Part shown: piece by piece, positions 12,301 through 22,800 of the stretch
Layout: every line of letters starts with the position of its first letter
How positions within the stretch are numbered: position 1 is the first letter of the stretch
From: Campanula takesimana
Taxonomy: Eukaryota > Streptophyta > Magnoliopsida > Asterales > Campanulaceae
Length of the DNA stretch: 64,000 bases
Direction of reading: 5' to 3'
NCBI GenBank assembly: GCA_026119855.1
Contig: JAOWBW010000039.1
Span: forward strand, 1,860,001 to 1,924,000
Notes under the pieces: generated by a model
Seen by the model: the letters and a program-made list of their open reading frames with translations, nothing else
Databases searched by the model: none
What the model was told of the DNA's origin: nothing
Translations under genes and position numbers: made by a program

Positions 12301-15300
12301 GCATAGATTTCATGACCCTCGATCTCTATTAAGCATTTCATCGAACAACTCTTGTGCATCATCCAAGCAGGCCACACTTCACATACCTTTATATTGGGCT
12401 GTTGAGCAAAAATACTAGGGGATTTGGGGTGAAGGTGATGAGATGAGATGAGATGAGAGTGGGCTTCAAAAATGGCGGAAGCACAAAGATTGAAATGAGC
12501 GTAGAAGGGAAGTCTGAGGGAAGGGGAAGAAGCAGAAGCTGCTTCGACGAGGCTTCCAATTTTGAGATGGGAATGGGAAAAACTCAATAAAGAAAAGAGT
12601 AAGAGAATTGAATATCAATGAGAAGAAGAGAGGAGGTGCCTACCTGGAGAGAGAGAGAGAGAGAGAGAGACGGGAGCAACATCTATCGGAAAATGATTTT
12701 CCTCGGATGAGTCGGTAAGTCACTTTCACGTGGAGAACAACATATTTAATGTCGACTGGAACATAATTTACGTTGACTTTCTTTATATGCTGTTGTCAAA
12801 CACCGGAAAATAGGGAAAATGTTTCCCGTGAGTCTTTTTCCGTGAAACAAACGGAGTCTAAGTAACACTACATCAAGAATTATACGCGCAAGTGTATAGC
12901 ATGCTCAAAGCGACGACTGTCTCCCCATGTCTTGTCCCATCTCTCTTCTCTCTGAATTATGACCGACAAACCTTCCTTTTTTATATTTTGGTTAGACATC
13001 TTTTTTTCCTTCTTTGTACAATTCTGTGGGCTTTTCCTTGATGTTTAGTAAAACAAGTCCCGGATAAATTCAAAAGCCCATGACTTTTGTTTAAACAAGA
13101 AAAATTTATCTAATAAAATATATGGAGGAATGGTGTCAGTCACAGTTGAGAGAGATGAGAGAGAGGAAGGTGCATGAGCGAGACGGCCGCATGCGGCAGG
13201 CTGTATTTTGTACGATCCCTGTTGTTTGTTACTTCATCTTTTATTCATTTTACCTTCTCGTTTCTTTCCCTTCCCTATTGTATGGTTGATACACTTTATC
13301 CATATTAAATTAGATCTGAATTAATCCATGGTGAAATTGCGAGAGGCTTAGTGAGTGGGTTAGCAGCTGCAGTTGAGTTCATCCTGCTGCAGTTTTAAAT
13401 TGAACTCGATCGATCGTTTGTTCCTTGGAGAGAAGTGCCATTACGTGAAACCTGAACGGTAGAAGGACAAACATTTCTCTTAGGAAGGCTTGTTTTTTCC
13501 CCTGACGACTTTCTCTGACATTTTCTCTGTTATCTCTTCCGACTTTCTACTATACTTTCTTGTAGTGTTTGGCTTTGTGATCATGGTGTTTTTTTCCTTG
13601 TTGGCCTATACTTAATTGTTGAAGCATGATTATGTTCGGCCATATGTTTATTTCATTATGTTTAATTATGTACTTTATTGACTATATTCACCTTTTATTC
13701 CTTGGTACAATAATATATATACACACACATGTCAAATACTTGTTAAAATAATAAACTAAAGTATGTTGAAATTCAAGTGATACAAATAAAGCCTGGATGA
13801 GTTGTTCGTTCCAGTGTGCTATATGATCTCCTGGCGGCCGGGCAGATAATATTCAAATGATCATGTATTATATTCGTTGCTGGTGTACAGGAGAAAGGAG
13901 ACCTTAATGTCCACCAACCTTTTCAGAGGAATGCTTCTTTCACTCCCAATCGACCGACAAGAAACTGAGCAATGCACGAGGCAGTTGCATAATGTTATCA
14001 TTAAGTCAACCCTCCTTTTTTGATATGATGTCTCTCTTTTGGGCATTGATTATGGACTTCAATCAATTGTCTCTTACACGAATGAATTCACATCATGAAG
14101 TTGTCTGTTTTCCTAGAAATCAGTTTCTACTAAATCCAGTTTTACAGTAAAAGTATGATTAACCATAGGAAATGATAAATAAAACCCTATTTTGCTAGTT
14201 CATGCGACTATGCCACTTGTTCAGGAAAACCAACCCCTGGTTTTAAAGTGTTGGGCATGTTTCTTTAGGGGATTATGACCTGTGTTGGAAAATGCTGGAC
14301 ACACTTCTGCTAATAAAGCGAACAAGATGGGGGCTGCACTGGGGCGACACTGGCGATGGACATAATATTGACCATTAACTCTTCATTATGGTCTTGTAGG
14401 GGAACTCTCTAAATTATGCAATTAATGTGTCCTTGTGTAGAGTCCTTTAAATATTGATTAGAATTCATTACCTTTTCCTTATAACGATGATGGTTTCCCC
14501 TTTTATGAAATGCTTTTTGTTTAACTTTGTTTTGGACCTTGCAGGCCGTGACATCGGAGTTAATCTTCCAATTTTACTAAATGCCATTGTTTCCGTACTT
14601 CCCTCGGATGGAAGCACAATGCTCCGCATTGGGATGACCAATCCTCCTTATATACTGGAGCACTTGAAGGAGATAGCTGATGTTTTGAGTCACCCATGTG
14701 TTTATTCCTTTCTTCATGTACCAGTTCAATCTGGAAGTGATGCAATTTTAAGTGTAAGTGAAAACAGTACACTTCCATCCTTCCCCATTATCCACTCTAT
14801 TTTCAGTTAAGAAAGAAACAGACACCAAAGTGGTGCTAGTGTTTGTTGGTGGAAATACCAACTCTGAAATTAATTGGCTTATTTTCAGGCAATGAATCGA
14901 GAATACACTGCTAGTGAGTTCAGGAAAGTGGCAGATACTTTAACTGAACTTGTACCTGAAATGCATATTGCAACCGACATTATATGTGGATTCCCCGGTT
15001 AGTTTGCAAGTTCTTTTTTTTTTTTTTTTTTTCATTTTGATAAGAAAAGAAATATATTAGATAAAAAGTAAGAATGTACAAGTGGGTCCCTACACAAGGA
15101 CACAATAATTGCATAATTTAGAGAGTTGGTTAGGAGAGAGAAAGTGGGGTAGAAAATAGTAACTGGGTAGTTGTTGTGAGTATGACAAGTGGGTCCCATT
15201 ATTTAAGCCAATACAACATTTCTAATACAAGTAGGGGAGGGGGATCGAACTCACAACCTCCCAAATGGAAGGAGTGAGCCCATGCCATTGAGCTGCAAGC

Positions 15301-18300
15301 TCGTTGGCGGGTCCCATTATTTAAAAAGCGTTAGAAAGTTTCCATTTTAGGATTTTGTAGGTTAAAGTGCGACAACCAAAATGATTTTTTAAAGATTAAA
15401 GTGGGACGGAGGGAGTATCTATTTTAGTGCAATTTTAAGAAGTACAGAGGAGTAAAATTACAATTTTATAAATTCATGTTTCCAATGTGATTATTTTGGG
15501 GGAAGGAGGGTGTATTTATGAATGTGATATCTTTCCAATTATAATTAAGGCATTTCTGTTTATATTGTTTGCGAAACATACAGAATACTCTTCCATCTGA
15601 ATCAAAGTAATTTTTAGAAGCCTGAATTAACGGCAATATTAATCTGTAGAATTTTTCATCACCAATCTTCTGTGCGGTGATTTCATTTTACATTAGACTA
15701 AATAATAGTACTGGCATCAGGAGAAAGTGATGAAGATTTTGCTCACACTGTCAATCTTGTCAAAGAGTACAAGTTTCCCCAGCTTCATATTTCACAATTC
15801 TATCCACGACCAGGTATATTCTTTAGCATATTTACATTCCAAACACACACACACACATGACGCGATATTCTTTGCCTCTTACTCTAGAGGTTTGATATTT
15901 GTGGAGTTCATTTTTGGATGGGAAAAAGAGTTAATCTGTGGCATCTCAGTTGCACATACTTCTTTATTTGCAGACCTCCAATAATAAGCTTAGCATGCAT
16001 GTATATAGGATTTTCTTTTTCTTAATAAATTCTGGATGATGACAGAATTCTGCGTCTTATTCGTCTCATTAGTTTAAATATCTTCATTTCTCATGTGCTT
16101 TCCTAGCAGTAATAATATATTACCTCCATCCCAAAATGAATGTCCAAATTTGCTCTTGACCTTGAGCAAATTTGGACGGAGTACTATGTTTAAGTAGTGT
16201 CTGGTACTGCTTAGTGCCAATGTCTTGTACTGTAACTAACTCCTCCAAATGCCTCCATTTATGTGGCGAGGGAAACCCAGAAACTTTAGTGCTTCAATTG
16301 TATGCAAGAATAGTGAATATTTACATGCTGCATATATACTTTTTGAAGTGGAGCTTTGTTTAATGCTTTATTATCCATTAGCAGTAGCAATAGAATTGGG
16401 ACCTAACCTTTTGAGGTGGACCAATGATGCCATAAAGATTCTGGAATTCATGCTAGAAAGTATCTTAAAGTTTATCATCTTGATTCTTTCACTGTTTATG
16501 TCACTATCTGAAATTCAGTACAGTGCAATTGCATTTTGACAAATTATTGAAATTTAAAGTTAAATACTTCTGATCATTACTGTGATCCAGACTCTGAAAT
16601 TGTCTCAAAACAAGTTTCTTCCCTGCTACTTTCTTTGATGGCTCTAAAGAAAATGCTTTTCCTTGCAACACCACATGTGTGTTTATACTTTATAGTGATG
16701 TACTTGTTGATCAATAGTCCAGAAAGCTTGAGCTTTATTTCATAAAAGCATTTGATTATAACAAGTGACTGAATTTCAAGTGATTATTAGGCTCCGTTTG
16801 TTTCGCGTAAAACAATTTCCGGAAAATGATTTCCCGTAAAATGTTTTCCGGAAAATGACATAAACATGTTTTTGGTTGTTTGGTAAATCTAAGGAAAATG
16901 TTTTCCGGAAAATATTTTCATATGAAAAAAATAATAATTTAATATGAGGAAAAAAATTATTATGAAAAAAAATTGAATGTGGGTGGGGGTGGGATGGGTG
17001 GTTGTGGGGGGGTGTTCAAAAATAATTTTAATATGAATGAAAAAGTTTTTTTTTGTTTTTTTTTTTTTTGGGTGGGGTGGGTGGGGGTAGGTGGGGGGGG
17101 GGGGGGATGTTCAAAAATAATTTTAATATGAGTGAAAAGATTTTTTTTTTTTTTTTTTGGGTGGGGGTGGGGTAGTGGGGGTAGGGAGCCCGAATGTGGG
17201 AGTTGTTAGAAAATATATTTAATAAAAGTAAAAAAATTTGGGGGGGGGGTGGTAGTGGGGTAGTTAGGGGCGGGGGAGGTGTTCAAAAATAATTTTAATA
17301 TGAGTGGAAAGTTTTTTTTTTTTTTTTTTTTGGTTGTGGGGAGGGGAGGGTGGTGGTGGTGTAGGGTGGGGGGTAAAGTGGGCGGAGGCAAGGGGTGTTG
17401 AAAGATAATTTTAATATGATTGTTTTTTTTTTTTTTTTTTTTTTGGGGGGGGTGGGGGTGGATGGGGGAGGGAAGGGAAGGTAAGGTTGGAGGGTGGGGA
17501 TGGGGTTGGGGTGGGGTTGGGGTTGGAGGTGGAGGTGGAGGTGGAGTGGGTAGGGTGGGGTGGGGTTGTATGGGGGAGTTGGGTGTGTGAGTGAGAGAGT
17601 TAACATTTTCTGTAAAATGACTTGCGGAGGAGAAATCCGTAAGTTGTTTTACGGAAAACCTAGCTTATTTCCTTTGACCGTAAACATTGACTTTTTTTCC
17701 CATTTGGTTACCAAACACCGGAAAACATGTAAAACTTTTTCCGTAAAATATTTTACGGTGAAACAAATGGAGCCTTAAGACTTAACTAGTTCAACTGTTG
17801 TATGAAAAGAAGACTTGTTTAAGTTGTGATACGCTATATTTCATGTGTACTTCCTGACAGTGGCTTTGGACACTCATCAGAACCATAATGATATATGCAG
17901 CGCCCTCATGCACAGAGTGGGGTCTTTCCTACTACACAACTCTCAAGCATCTGTGTTCTATTATGTAATACTCTGCTTTCGTTAGATACCGTCTCTCCTG
18001 GTTTTTAGTCGCACCAGCAAGTTGGAAATATCCTTCAGCAATATTGTTTCTGCAATACATAGGAAGTAATTTGTAGGTTGGTTTGCTTGCAGTGAAGTTT
18101 ACAAGATCCATCTTACTCGTATAATCCACCTACTGTAATTTGTTTACTGTTGGCACGTAAAATCATCACACAGTACGCACCAATGTCAGATCAGTGTGAC
18201 ATTATACCATTCTTCATAATAATAGGTTACCATTTACTTGTTTCACTGAACTATTTTTGGGCCTTTTGGAGGACAGGAACCCCTGCGGCAAGGATGAAGA

Positions 18301-19399
18301 AGGTGCCAAGCACTATAGTGAAGAACCGAAGTCGTGAATTGACTTCCCTTTTTGAATCATTCACACCTTACAGCGGAATGGAAGGAAAAGTGGCCAGGAT
18401 TTGGATTACTGAAATTGCGACTGATGGAGTTCATTTGGTAAGGTCACAAGCACATACATGTTTCTGGTGGTGTACTGTTGAACTTTAGGAACCGACTTTT
18501 TCTTCTTCCCTCCAACCTCCTGTATCTCGAATGCAGACTGAGAATGAAGTATAAAGTACCTTCATTGCTATAGATAGTCAGCAGAATATTACATAAGGTG
18601 CAGATAGAACACACGTATTCTGCACCTTAGACTGCTCCAGGGGTTTAATATGTTATCTTCCTGTAGTGTGGCATTGAGATAGCTTAACCCGATTCTGAAG
18701 ATACTTCTCTAATGGGGATCTTATATTTGTTTCAATCAATTTTTGTGATAACCACCACCGATAGAAATTTGTTACGTTAATTAATTGATTTGTTTATTAC
18801 TACACACTAAGCCTTGTCTCGTGTGATATCCCTAGGTGGGTCACACCAAGGGATATGTGCAGGTGCTGGTTGTTGGTCCAGAAAGCATGCTGGGTTCCTC
18901 AGCCATTGTGAAAATAACATCGGTAGGAAGATGGTCAGTTTTTGGGGAAGTGATCGAGACCCTCACATTTGGCCAAACATGTTCAAGCGAAATACAGACT
19001 GCAGGGGAGAAAGACTTATGCACCCCTTGTTCCAACACAACAGATGAGGCTTGTGGATGTTCAGGGAAGACAGAATCTTGCGGTTCTGGACTTGATTGTT
19101 GCAATACCCAAATGAAGATACCTGAAGAAAGTATAATTTCACCTCCAGAGAATGAGTCAGGGAAGGAGGATGGCAGTAACCGAAACCTCGTAGGCTGGTT
19201 ATTAAGGAAGAGGCGAAACGAGTCACAGAAGATCTCCAAGAACAACTCTGTGTTGGAAACGAAAGGGAAGGAGCTTTCTCTAGGTAACATACGTGGATGG
19301 GGTGCTGTTGATACTGCTCTTGTAGGGGGAATGGTTTTGAGCTTTTTGATAATCGTAGCCCTGTTTCTATATTTGGGGTCTAACAACTCCTCTAAGTAA
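3363..19399 (+). CDS. CDKAL1: CDKAL1-type threonylcarbamoyladenosine tRNA methylthiotransferase
   Basis: Radical-SAM enzyme expected to add the methylthio group to t6A37 of tRNA-Lys(UUU), giving ms2t6A37. The spliced model is 1902 nt, 633 residues, from 11 exons: 3363-3551, 3653-3691, 6823-6914, 10228-10477, 10822-10941, 11011-11086, 14545-14753, 14889-14997, 15721-15813, 18277-18437, 18836-19399. Every junction is GT-AG and in phase. Domains: a low-complexity start (Gly run, then Lys/Asn repeat); the UPF0004 domain with cluster cysteines C72, C108 and C137; the radical-SAM motif C206-x3-C210-x2-C213 (CLGACTYC); a TRAM domain at about 424-488; a Cys-rich linker (eight Cys, 495-535); and a membrane helix at about 604-627 with a very short tail, fitting a tail-anchored ER protein as in animal CDKAL1. 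The start is the first ATG in a frame leading into the conserved TFGCSHNQ core. Introns 2, 3 and 6 exceed 3 kb, and many introns hold transposon insertions, yet the coding sequence is intact. Confidence 0.93.
3462..3490 (+). repeat. (AACAAG)n hexanucleotide repeat in exon 1
   Basis: About four to five AACAAG units encode an alternating Asn-Lys tract at about residues 35-43, ahead of the catalytic domain. The tract is in frame, so changes in unit number would alter length without breaking the protein. The N-terminal extension is poorly conserved in the family. Confidence 0.8.
4746..4825. repeat. Perfect 40-bp tandem duplication in intron 2
   Basis: A 40-bp unit starting AATGCACTAAATTGGCC occurs twice head to tail (4746-4785 and 4786-4825) with no difference that I can see, implying a recent duplication. 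No transposon ends are associated. Confidence 0.9.
5630..6128 (-). mobile_element. Probable non-autonomous Helitron in intron 2
   Basis: Read on the - strand, the element begins with TC followed by a TA-rich stretch and ends CTAG, with a host A before and a T after, as expected for Helitrons. The terminus-like 5' sequence occurs twice, at 5934 and 6128, because a block of about 170-180 bp is directly repeated (5766-5934 and 5946-6128, period 180). The element could therefore be 305 bp or 499 bp. No ORF is present. The hairpin expected just before CTAG is weak, so the class assignment is tentative. Confidence 0.5.
7733..7966. mobile_element. Degenerate Stowaway-like MITE in intron 3
   Basis: The left part reads TTCCTCCATCCCCAAATGAG. 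The right part carries CTCATTTAGGGA twice and ends AGCGAGTA, an imperfect inverted match. No clear TA is left on the left side. Probably an old, mutated copy. Confidence 0.45.
8291..9271. mobile_element. Element with long inverted repeats (MULE-like or foldback) in intron 3
   Basis: About 220 bp at each end (8291-8520 and 9030-9271) are inverted copies of each other; for example AATATTCAACCTTGC on the left and GCAAGGTTGAATAT on the right. Short sub-blocks repeat twice within each arm. The AT-rich centre has no ORF. I could not find a clean target duplication, so the boundaries are approximate and the superfamily uncertain. Confidence 0.55.
11331..11590. mobile_element. Stowaway-type MITE in intron 6
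   Basis: The left end (CTGCCTTCATCCCAAC) and right end (GAGACGGAGGGAG) form an imperfect inverted repeat, with TA on both sides (11329-11330 and 11591-11592). Internal inverted matches such as CAATGCGCACA near the left and TGTGCACATTG near the right support it. Noncoding, 260 bp. Confidence 0.75.
12311..12386 (-). pseudogene. PPR-like gene fragment inside the Tourist-like element
   Basis: On the - strand, translation gives YVKCGLL and then, after a one-base frame change, DDAQELFDEM. These match the typical helix-turn-helix core of a plant pentatricopeptide-repeat protein. Only about 25 residues are recognisable and the frame is broken, so it cannot be functional. It looks like host coding sequence carried inside a non-autonomous transposon, but the fragment is short and the call rests on motif resemblance alone. 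Confidence 0.5.
12646..12670. repeat. (GA)n microsatellite
   Basis: About twelve GA dinucleotides lie within the right half of the Tourist-like element. Confidence 0.9.
15207..15308 (-). mobile_element. tRNA-derived SINE in intron 8
   Basis: Read on the - strand, the sequence has a pol III A-box-like stretch (AGCTCAATGGCA) and a B box (GGTTGTGAGTTCGATCC) with tRNA-like spacing, followed by a short unrelated tail. It is bounded by a 16-bp direct repeat, GGGTCCCATTATTTAA (15191-15206 and 15309-15324), a length typical of LINE-mobilised insertions. It is about 102 bp, so probably a short family or a truncated copy. No complete tRNA cloverleaf can be formed. Confidence 0.75.
15325..15415. mobile_element. 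Right end of a Stowaway-like MITE
   Basis: The sequence ends GTGGGACGGAGGGAG followed by TA (15416-15417), the usual Stowaway terminus. I did not find a matching left end in the intron, so either the left side was lost or the element is longer and includes the SINE. Confidence 0.5.
16123..16181. mobile_element. Miniature Stowaway derivative in intron 9
   Basis: A 59-bp near-palindrome: the left arm carries CCTCCATCC and GTCCAAATTTGCT, the right arm AGCAAATTTGGACGGAG, with TA on both sides. It is essentially two Stowaway-like termini joined, presumably an extreme internal deletion. Confidence 0.55.
16790..17774. mobile_element. Tourist-like (PIF/Harbinger) element in intron 9
   Basis: The left terminus GGCTCCGTTTGTTTCGC and right terminus GTGAAACAAATGGAGCC are inverted, flanked by TTA on both sides (16787-16789 and 17775-17777). 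At 985 bp it is the same size as the relative at 11870-12858, and its ends share the TTTTCCGGAAAATG-type motifs. Its interior is not the same: here it is a G-rich minisatellite. It has no ORF of its own. Confidence 0.75.
16976..17560 (+). repeat. G-rich minisatellite with poly-T tracts
   Basis: A degenerate unit recurs about four times at uneven spacing: TTCAAAAATAATTTTAATATGA, then a poly-T run, then a long GGTGGGG-rich stretch. One G run reaches about 16 bases near 17095. It lies in the sense strand of intron 9, so the pre-mRNA would carry many G tracts with quadruplex-forming potential. Confidence 0.8.
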
Positions 19400-19823
19400 A
19401 TCAATGTTGTATGTTATCTACTTGTTCAACAGAACGGCAGGACCATGTGTTTTTTTTTTTTTGCTTTGTCGGCAGGCGTGTCTTATAATATACAGTTTGT
19501 ACTAAGCTTTTGTTGAATTTATGCCCCATTTCCAGCTCCAAATGTTTTGGGAGTATTATGGGAATATGGGGAGCTAAATATTCTTGTAGCTCTGGCATAA
19601 GAATATATAAATCATTTTTGTGTTTTGGCTTCATTCCGTATAATATTAAAGAAAAGCAAAAGAAATAATCCATGGTCCATTACAATATATGCCTGAGCAA
19701 GAAAATGCGGAAATACCTTTTATTGTCTGCAGTGACTGACTTATGCTGGATTTATTTACCCAAATTCTCTCTAATATACAGTGGCAGTAATTTTCCAGGC
19801 TTAGCTTAATGAAAAGTTGTTGC
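19400..19823. other. Intergenic space between convergent genes (3' UTRs)
   Basis: The stop codons of the two convergent genes enclose 424 bp. The AT-rich sequence could hold both polyadenylation regions (AATATATAA near 19600 on the + strand). No ORF or RNA gene is apparent. The 3' UTRs may overlap. Confidence 0.6.
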
Positions 19824-22800
19824 TCAAAGAAGCATATCTGACTTGGCAGGCAATCTCTTGAAGAAATTGGCAGGCACGGAAGGCAACTTGGATCTGAATC
19901 GAGGATGGCGCAACCAGTATATTCCAAACAGCACAGCCACAACCTGGAACGGAGTAACATAAAGAAACACAGCCCAGATCAATGCTAGAAGGATGAAGAT
20001 TGCAGTGGCCCTTGAATCCCTCCAGCTAAGTATTGCCATAGCTCTCTCCCCTTGTGTAGCCATATCTCCAATTACGGTTTGCACTCTTCCCGCCACACTT
20101 CTCATTCTGTCATACCTCATTCTGACCAGATCGCTCGGCCTAGAAGTGGGGAATGTATCAAATTCCTCATCTAACTCATCCGGATGCGTGTTTTCTGCTT
20201 GTGAGAGGCGGGCATCCATGGATGGTGGCTGCCTTGGCCTGAATCTGTAGTTCCATAACCCGATCACAAACAGATAAAGGAAGATTGTGGGTAGTATCAA
20301 TTCTGGGTAGCAAACAAGTATGATGAACAAGACATGCACGAGGATGGTTGTTAATGGGTTTCGCCAGTGACAGATACCATCTAACCATCTGCACACAGAA
20401 GTAATGCCCGATAGGAGGGACATTATGCGGTGGAAGTTTGCCTTGCTTCTTCTCAGGCTCCACATATGGTAATCCACATCAAGCATGTATTCAACTGTCT
20501 CCCGTTTTAATGGTGGCTCTGCTCTTGATAGCCTTGCTGCCACTATCTGCATTGCCTGGTGGCGGAGCCAATCTATGTGGCGTACTGGTATTGGTTGGGC
20601 GTAATGCATTTTAGGTAGCAGCGGCATTCCGTACTGAGCCACCATATTGACCCAAGCTACACAAGTGAAGCGTAAAGCTAGATGAAGTTCCCCATGTTTC
20701 TTTAAGCCAGATGGTTCCAGGACTAACAGCGGGTAGAAGTGAGTGTAAATCCGGTCAGTTTCAAGCGTTGATAACCTAATTCTGACCTTCCCGATTCTCT
20801 GATCTTTGGCGTCGTCCTTGGTTCCGTTAATGTGCCAATTATCGAAAACACCAATGGTGATTACAGTACAAGGATCATAAACTTCCCAAGTATACTGCTC
20901 GTTCCAGCGTGGAGTCAGAGTATCAAGCAGTGTTCTTGTTCTGACCCATTTGTTCCCGTACTTGGCTATACAGTACGAATCTGTTGTTCTGCCTTCTCTA
21001 TCCTTCATAGGCAGCAAATTTTTAGCACTCAAAATACCCAGTTCCAAAATTCCGATACTACCCTTCCTCAAAAACTTGGATGACGGCTGAAGATCGCTGC
21101 TAAAATGAGTCGACTCATCAAGAACGTGATAACCGGCATCTACATATAAACGGAGATGAATCTTGCTCGAGAACTTCACTTCTTTCTTCCTATCTCCTTC
21201 CTCCTCCCCAGCAGAAGGTTTGAGGAGGTTGAACCAGCGAGCATCAGGCAGCTTTATCGAATCCGCCCTATGAGGAATTTGCTTCACGGGTATAATCATT
21301 CTCCCTAAAACTTCATCCTTCCCCGGTCCAACCCTATCATCAACACTGATGATTAAGAACTCATCAAAAGGCTCAGACGCCACAAACATCAACTCCTCAT
21401 TCCAAATGGGGTTCACAATTCTCATCTGGGAAGGTCGGGTCACCCTCATCTGATTCCCAAGCTGTATCCTGACATATGTATCAGGCTGTCTGCCTCTATC
21501 AGAAGGCACAAGATCTTGAGCTTCAATCACATGAATCCTTAGATAATACAACTTAGGCGAAAAATAAACATTCGACCTCGTATTCGTAAGGTTATGCTGA
21601 CTCACATTATGCGCATCAGAATGCCACGCCTCCGGGAAAGCCTCATCAGCTTGTGTTCCAATCCAAACAGCCAACATAATCTCTCCTTGTACCTTCATCC
21701 CTTTCTTATCCTCCAATTTATACCATTGAGGAGCCAAAGGACTATCCGGTGGAACACGAAGAGGAACCTCAAGAACATCAAAGTACACCCTCCCCACGAA
21801 ATCATCCTTACTGATCAAATCCTTATCCTTCACCACAACTTCAATCAAGTTGGACTGCAGCCTCTCTTTCGAGAAGGCGAAAATGCTATTCCAAACTGGG
21901 TTCTGATTCTTCTCCAAGTGTCTGGTCACTCCTTTATAATTCCCAAGTTTCACCTCCACATAAGGATCAAGGCTCCCTGTTATGTCCATCACAGGTAAAT
22001 CTCTTGCTTTCACAACATTCACATACATAAAATACATCTTCTCCACCAAATCGTACGTAGTCGCCGTCTTGTCAGCTCCTCTGAAACCCATTCGTGCCGC
22101 CAGTGGCGGTCGGGTCTCCACTAACCCAAATTCCGGCGGCCCCTGGCCGGGATATTGCATATGCATAACGCTAGCTGCCGGGCCGGCAGCTCGAGCATAG
22201 TCGACGTTAACCTTTTCAGCTGGAGGTGGTAGCATGGCAGGTGGGGGACCATGGCCGGAACCAGGTGCAGGTCCAGCTCCGACGGAGTAGAAAGTCCTCA
22301 ATTCCTTCTCCTTTGTCTTCTTCTTTTTCTTCAACTTGTCAGTAGTATCATTAAATTCTTCACCAAACCCATATTTGGCATTAATTTGTTCCAAAACAGG
22401 GGATTGTTTATTATTAACTTCCACATTAGTAGCATCTAAATTAACATAGGTTTGAGATTCAGGCTGGAAAAACTGACCATGAAGGGCATAAATTTTAAGG
22501 GCAATATCACCGCTAATATGAGAAAAATAGCCACGTTTATCAAGTGGGTATCTCTGTACGGCGGCTTCGGACTCGGACCGAGCGACAGAATCGCCGGAAA
22601 TCCTAACACGGCCGAGGAAGTTCTTGTGATGGCCGTGTTCGCTGTTGAGACCACTTGATCGGTCGTTGTAAACAGTAACTTCAAGGGTGAGATTAGGGAG
22701 GTGGCGGGGATCCTTGATGTTGAAAATGAGCTGCTGGTTCCAGGAGGGATTAAGATCTCTGATCTTGGTTTGGGTTCGTTGGCGTTGCTGGTCAAAGTCT

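Larger units (their letters stand above)
11870..12858. mobile_element. Tourist-like (PIF/Harbinger) element in intron 6
   Basis: The left terminus GGCTGCGTTTGTTTCACG pairs with the right terminus CGTGAAACAAACGGAGTC, flanked by TAA on both sides (11867-11869 and 12859-12861). This 3-bp duplication is typical of PIF/Harbinger. Repeated GAAAATG and TTTTCC motifs lie inside both ends. At 989 bp it is long for a MITE and matches the element at 16790-17774 in ends and size. Its centre contains a PPR-gene-like fragment and a GA microsatellite. Confidence 0.75.

Noticed and set aside
12084..12587. 167-residue - strand ORF in the Tourist-like element
   Set aside because: Its frame does not give a coherent protein. 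The gene-like signal (PPR) is in other frames and broken, so the ORF is fortuitous.
15207..15308. A tRNA gene
   Set aside because: It has A- and B-box-like sequence, but the acceptor and anticodon stems do not form and the target duplications show a SINE.
17206..17606. Pro-rich - strand ORFs opposite the G-rich minisatellite
   Set aside because: Low-complexity translation of GGTGGG repeats.
18841..19404. 187-residue - strand ORF opposite CDKAL1 exon 11
   Set aside because: Antisense shadow of a conserved coding exon with no family resemblance.
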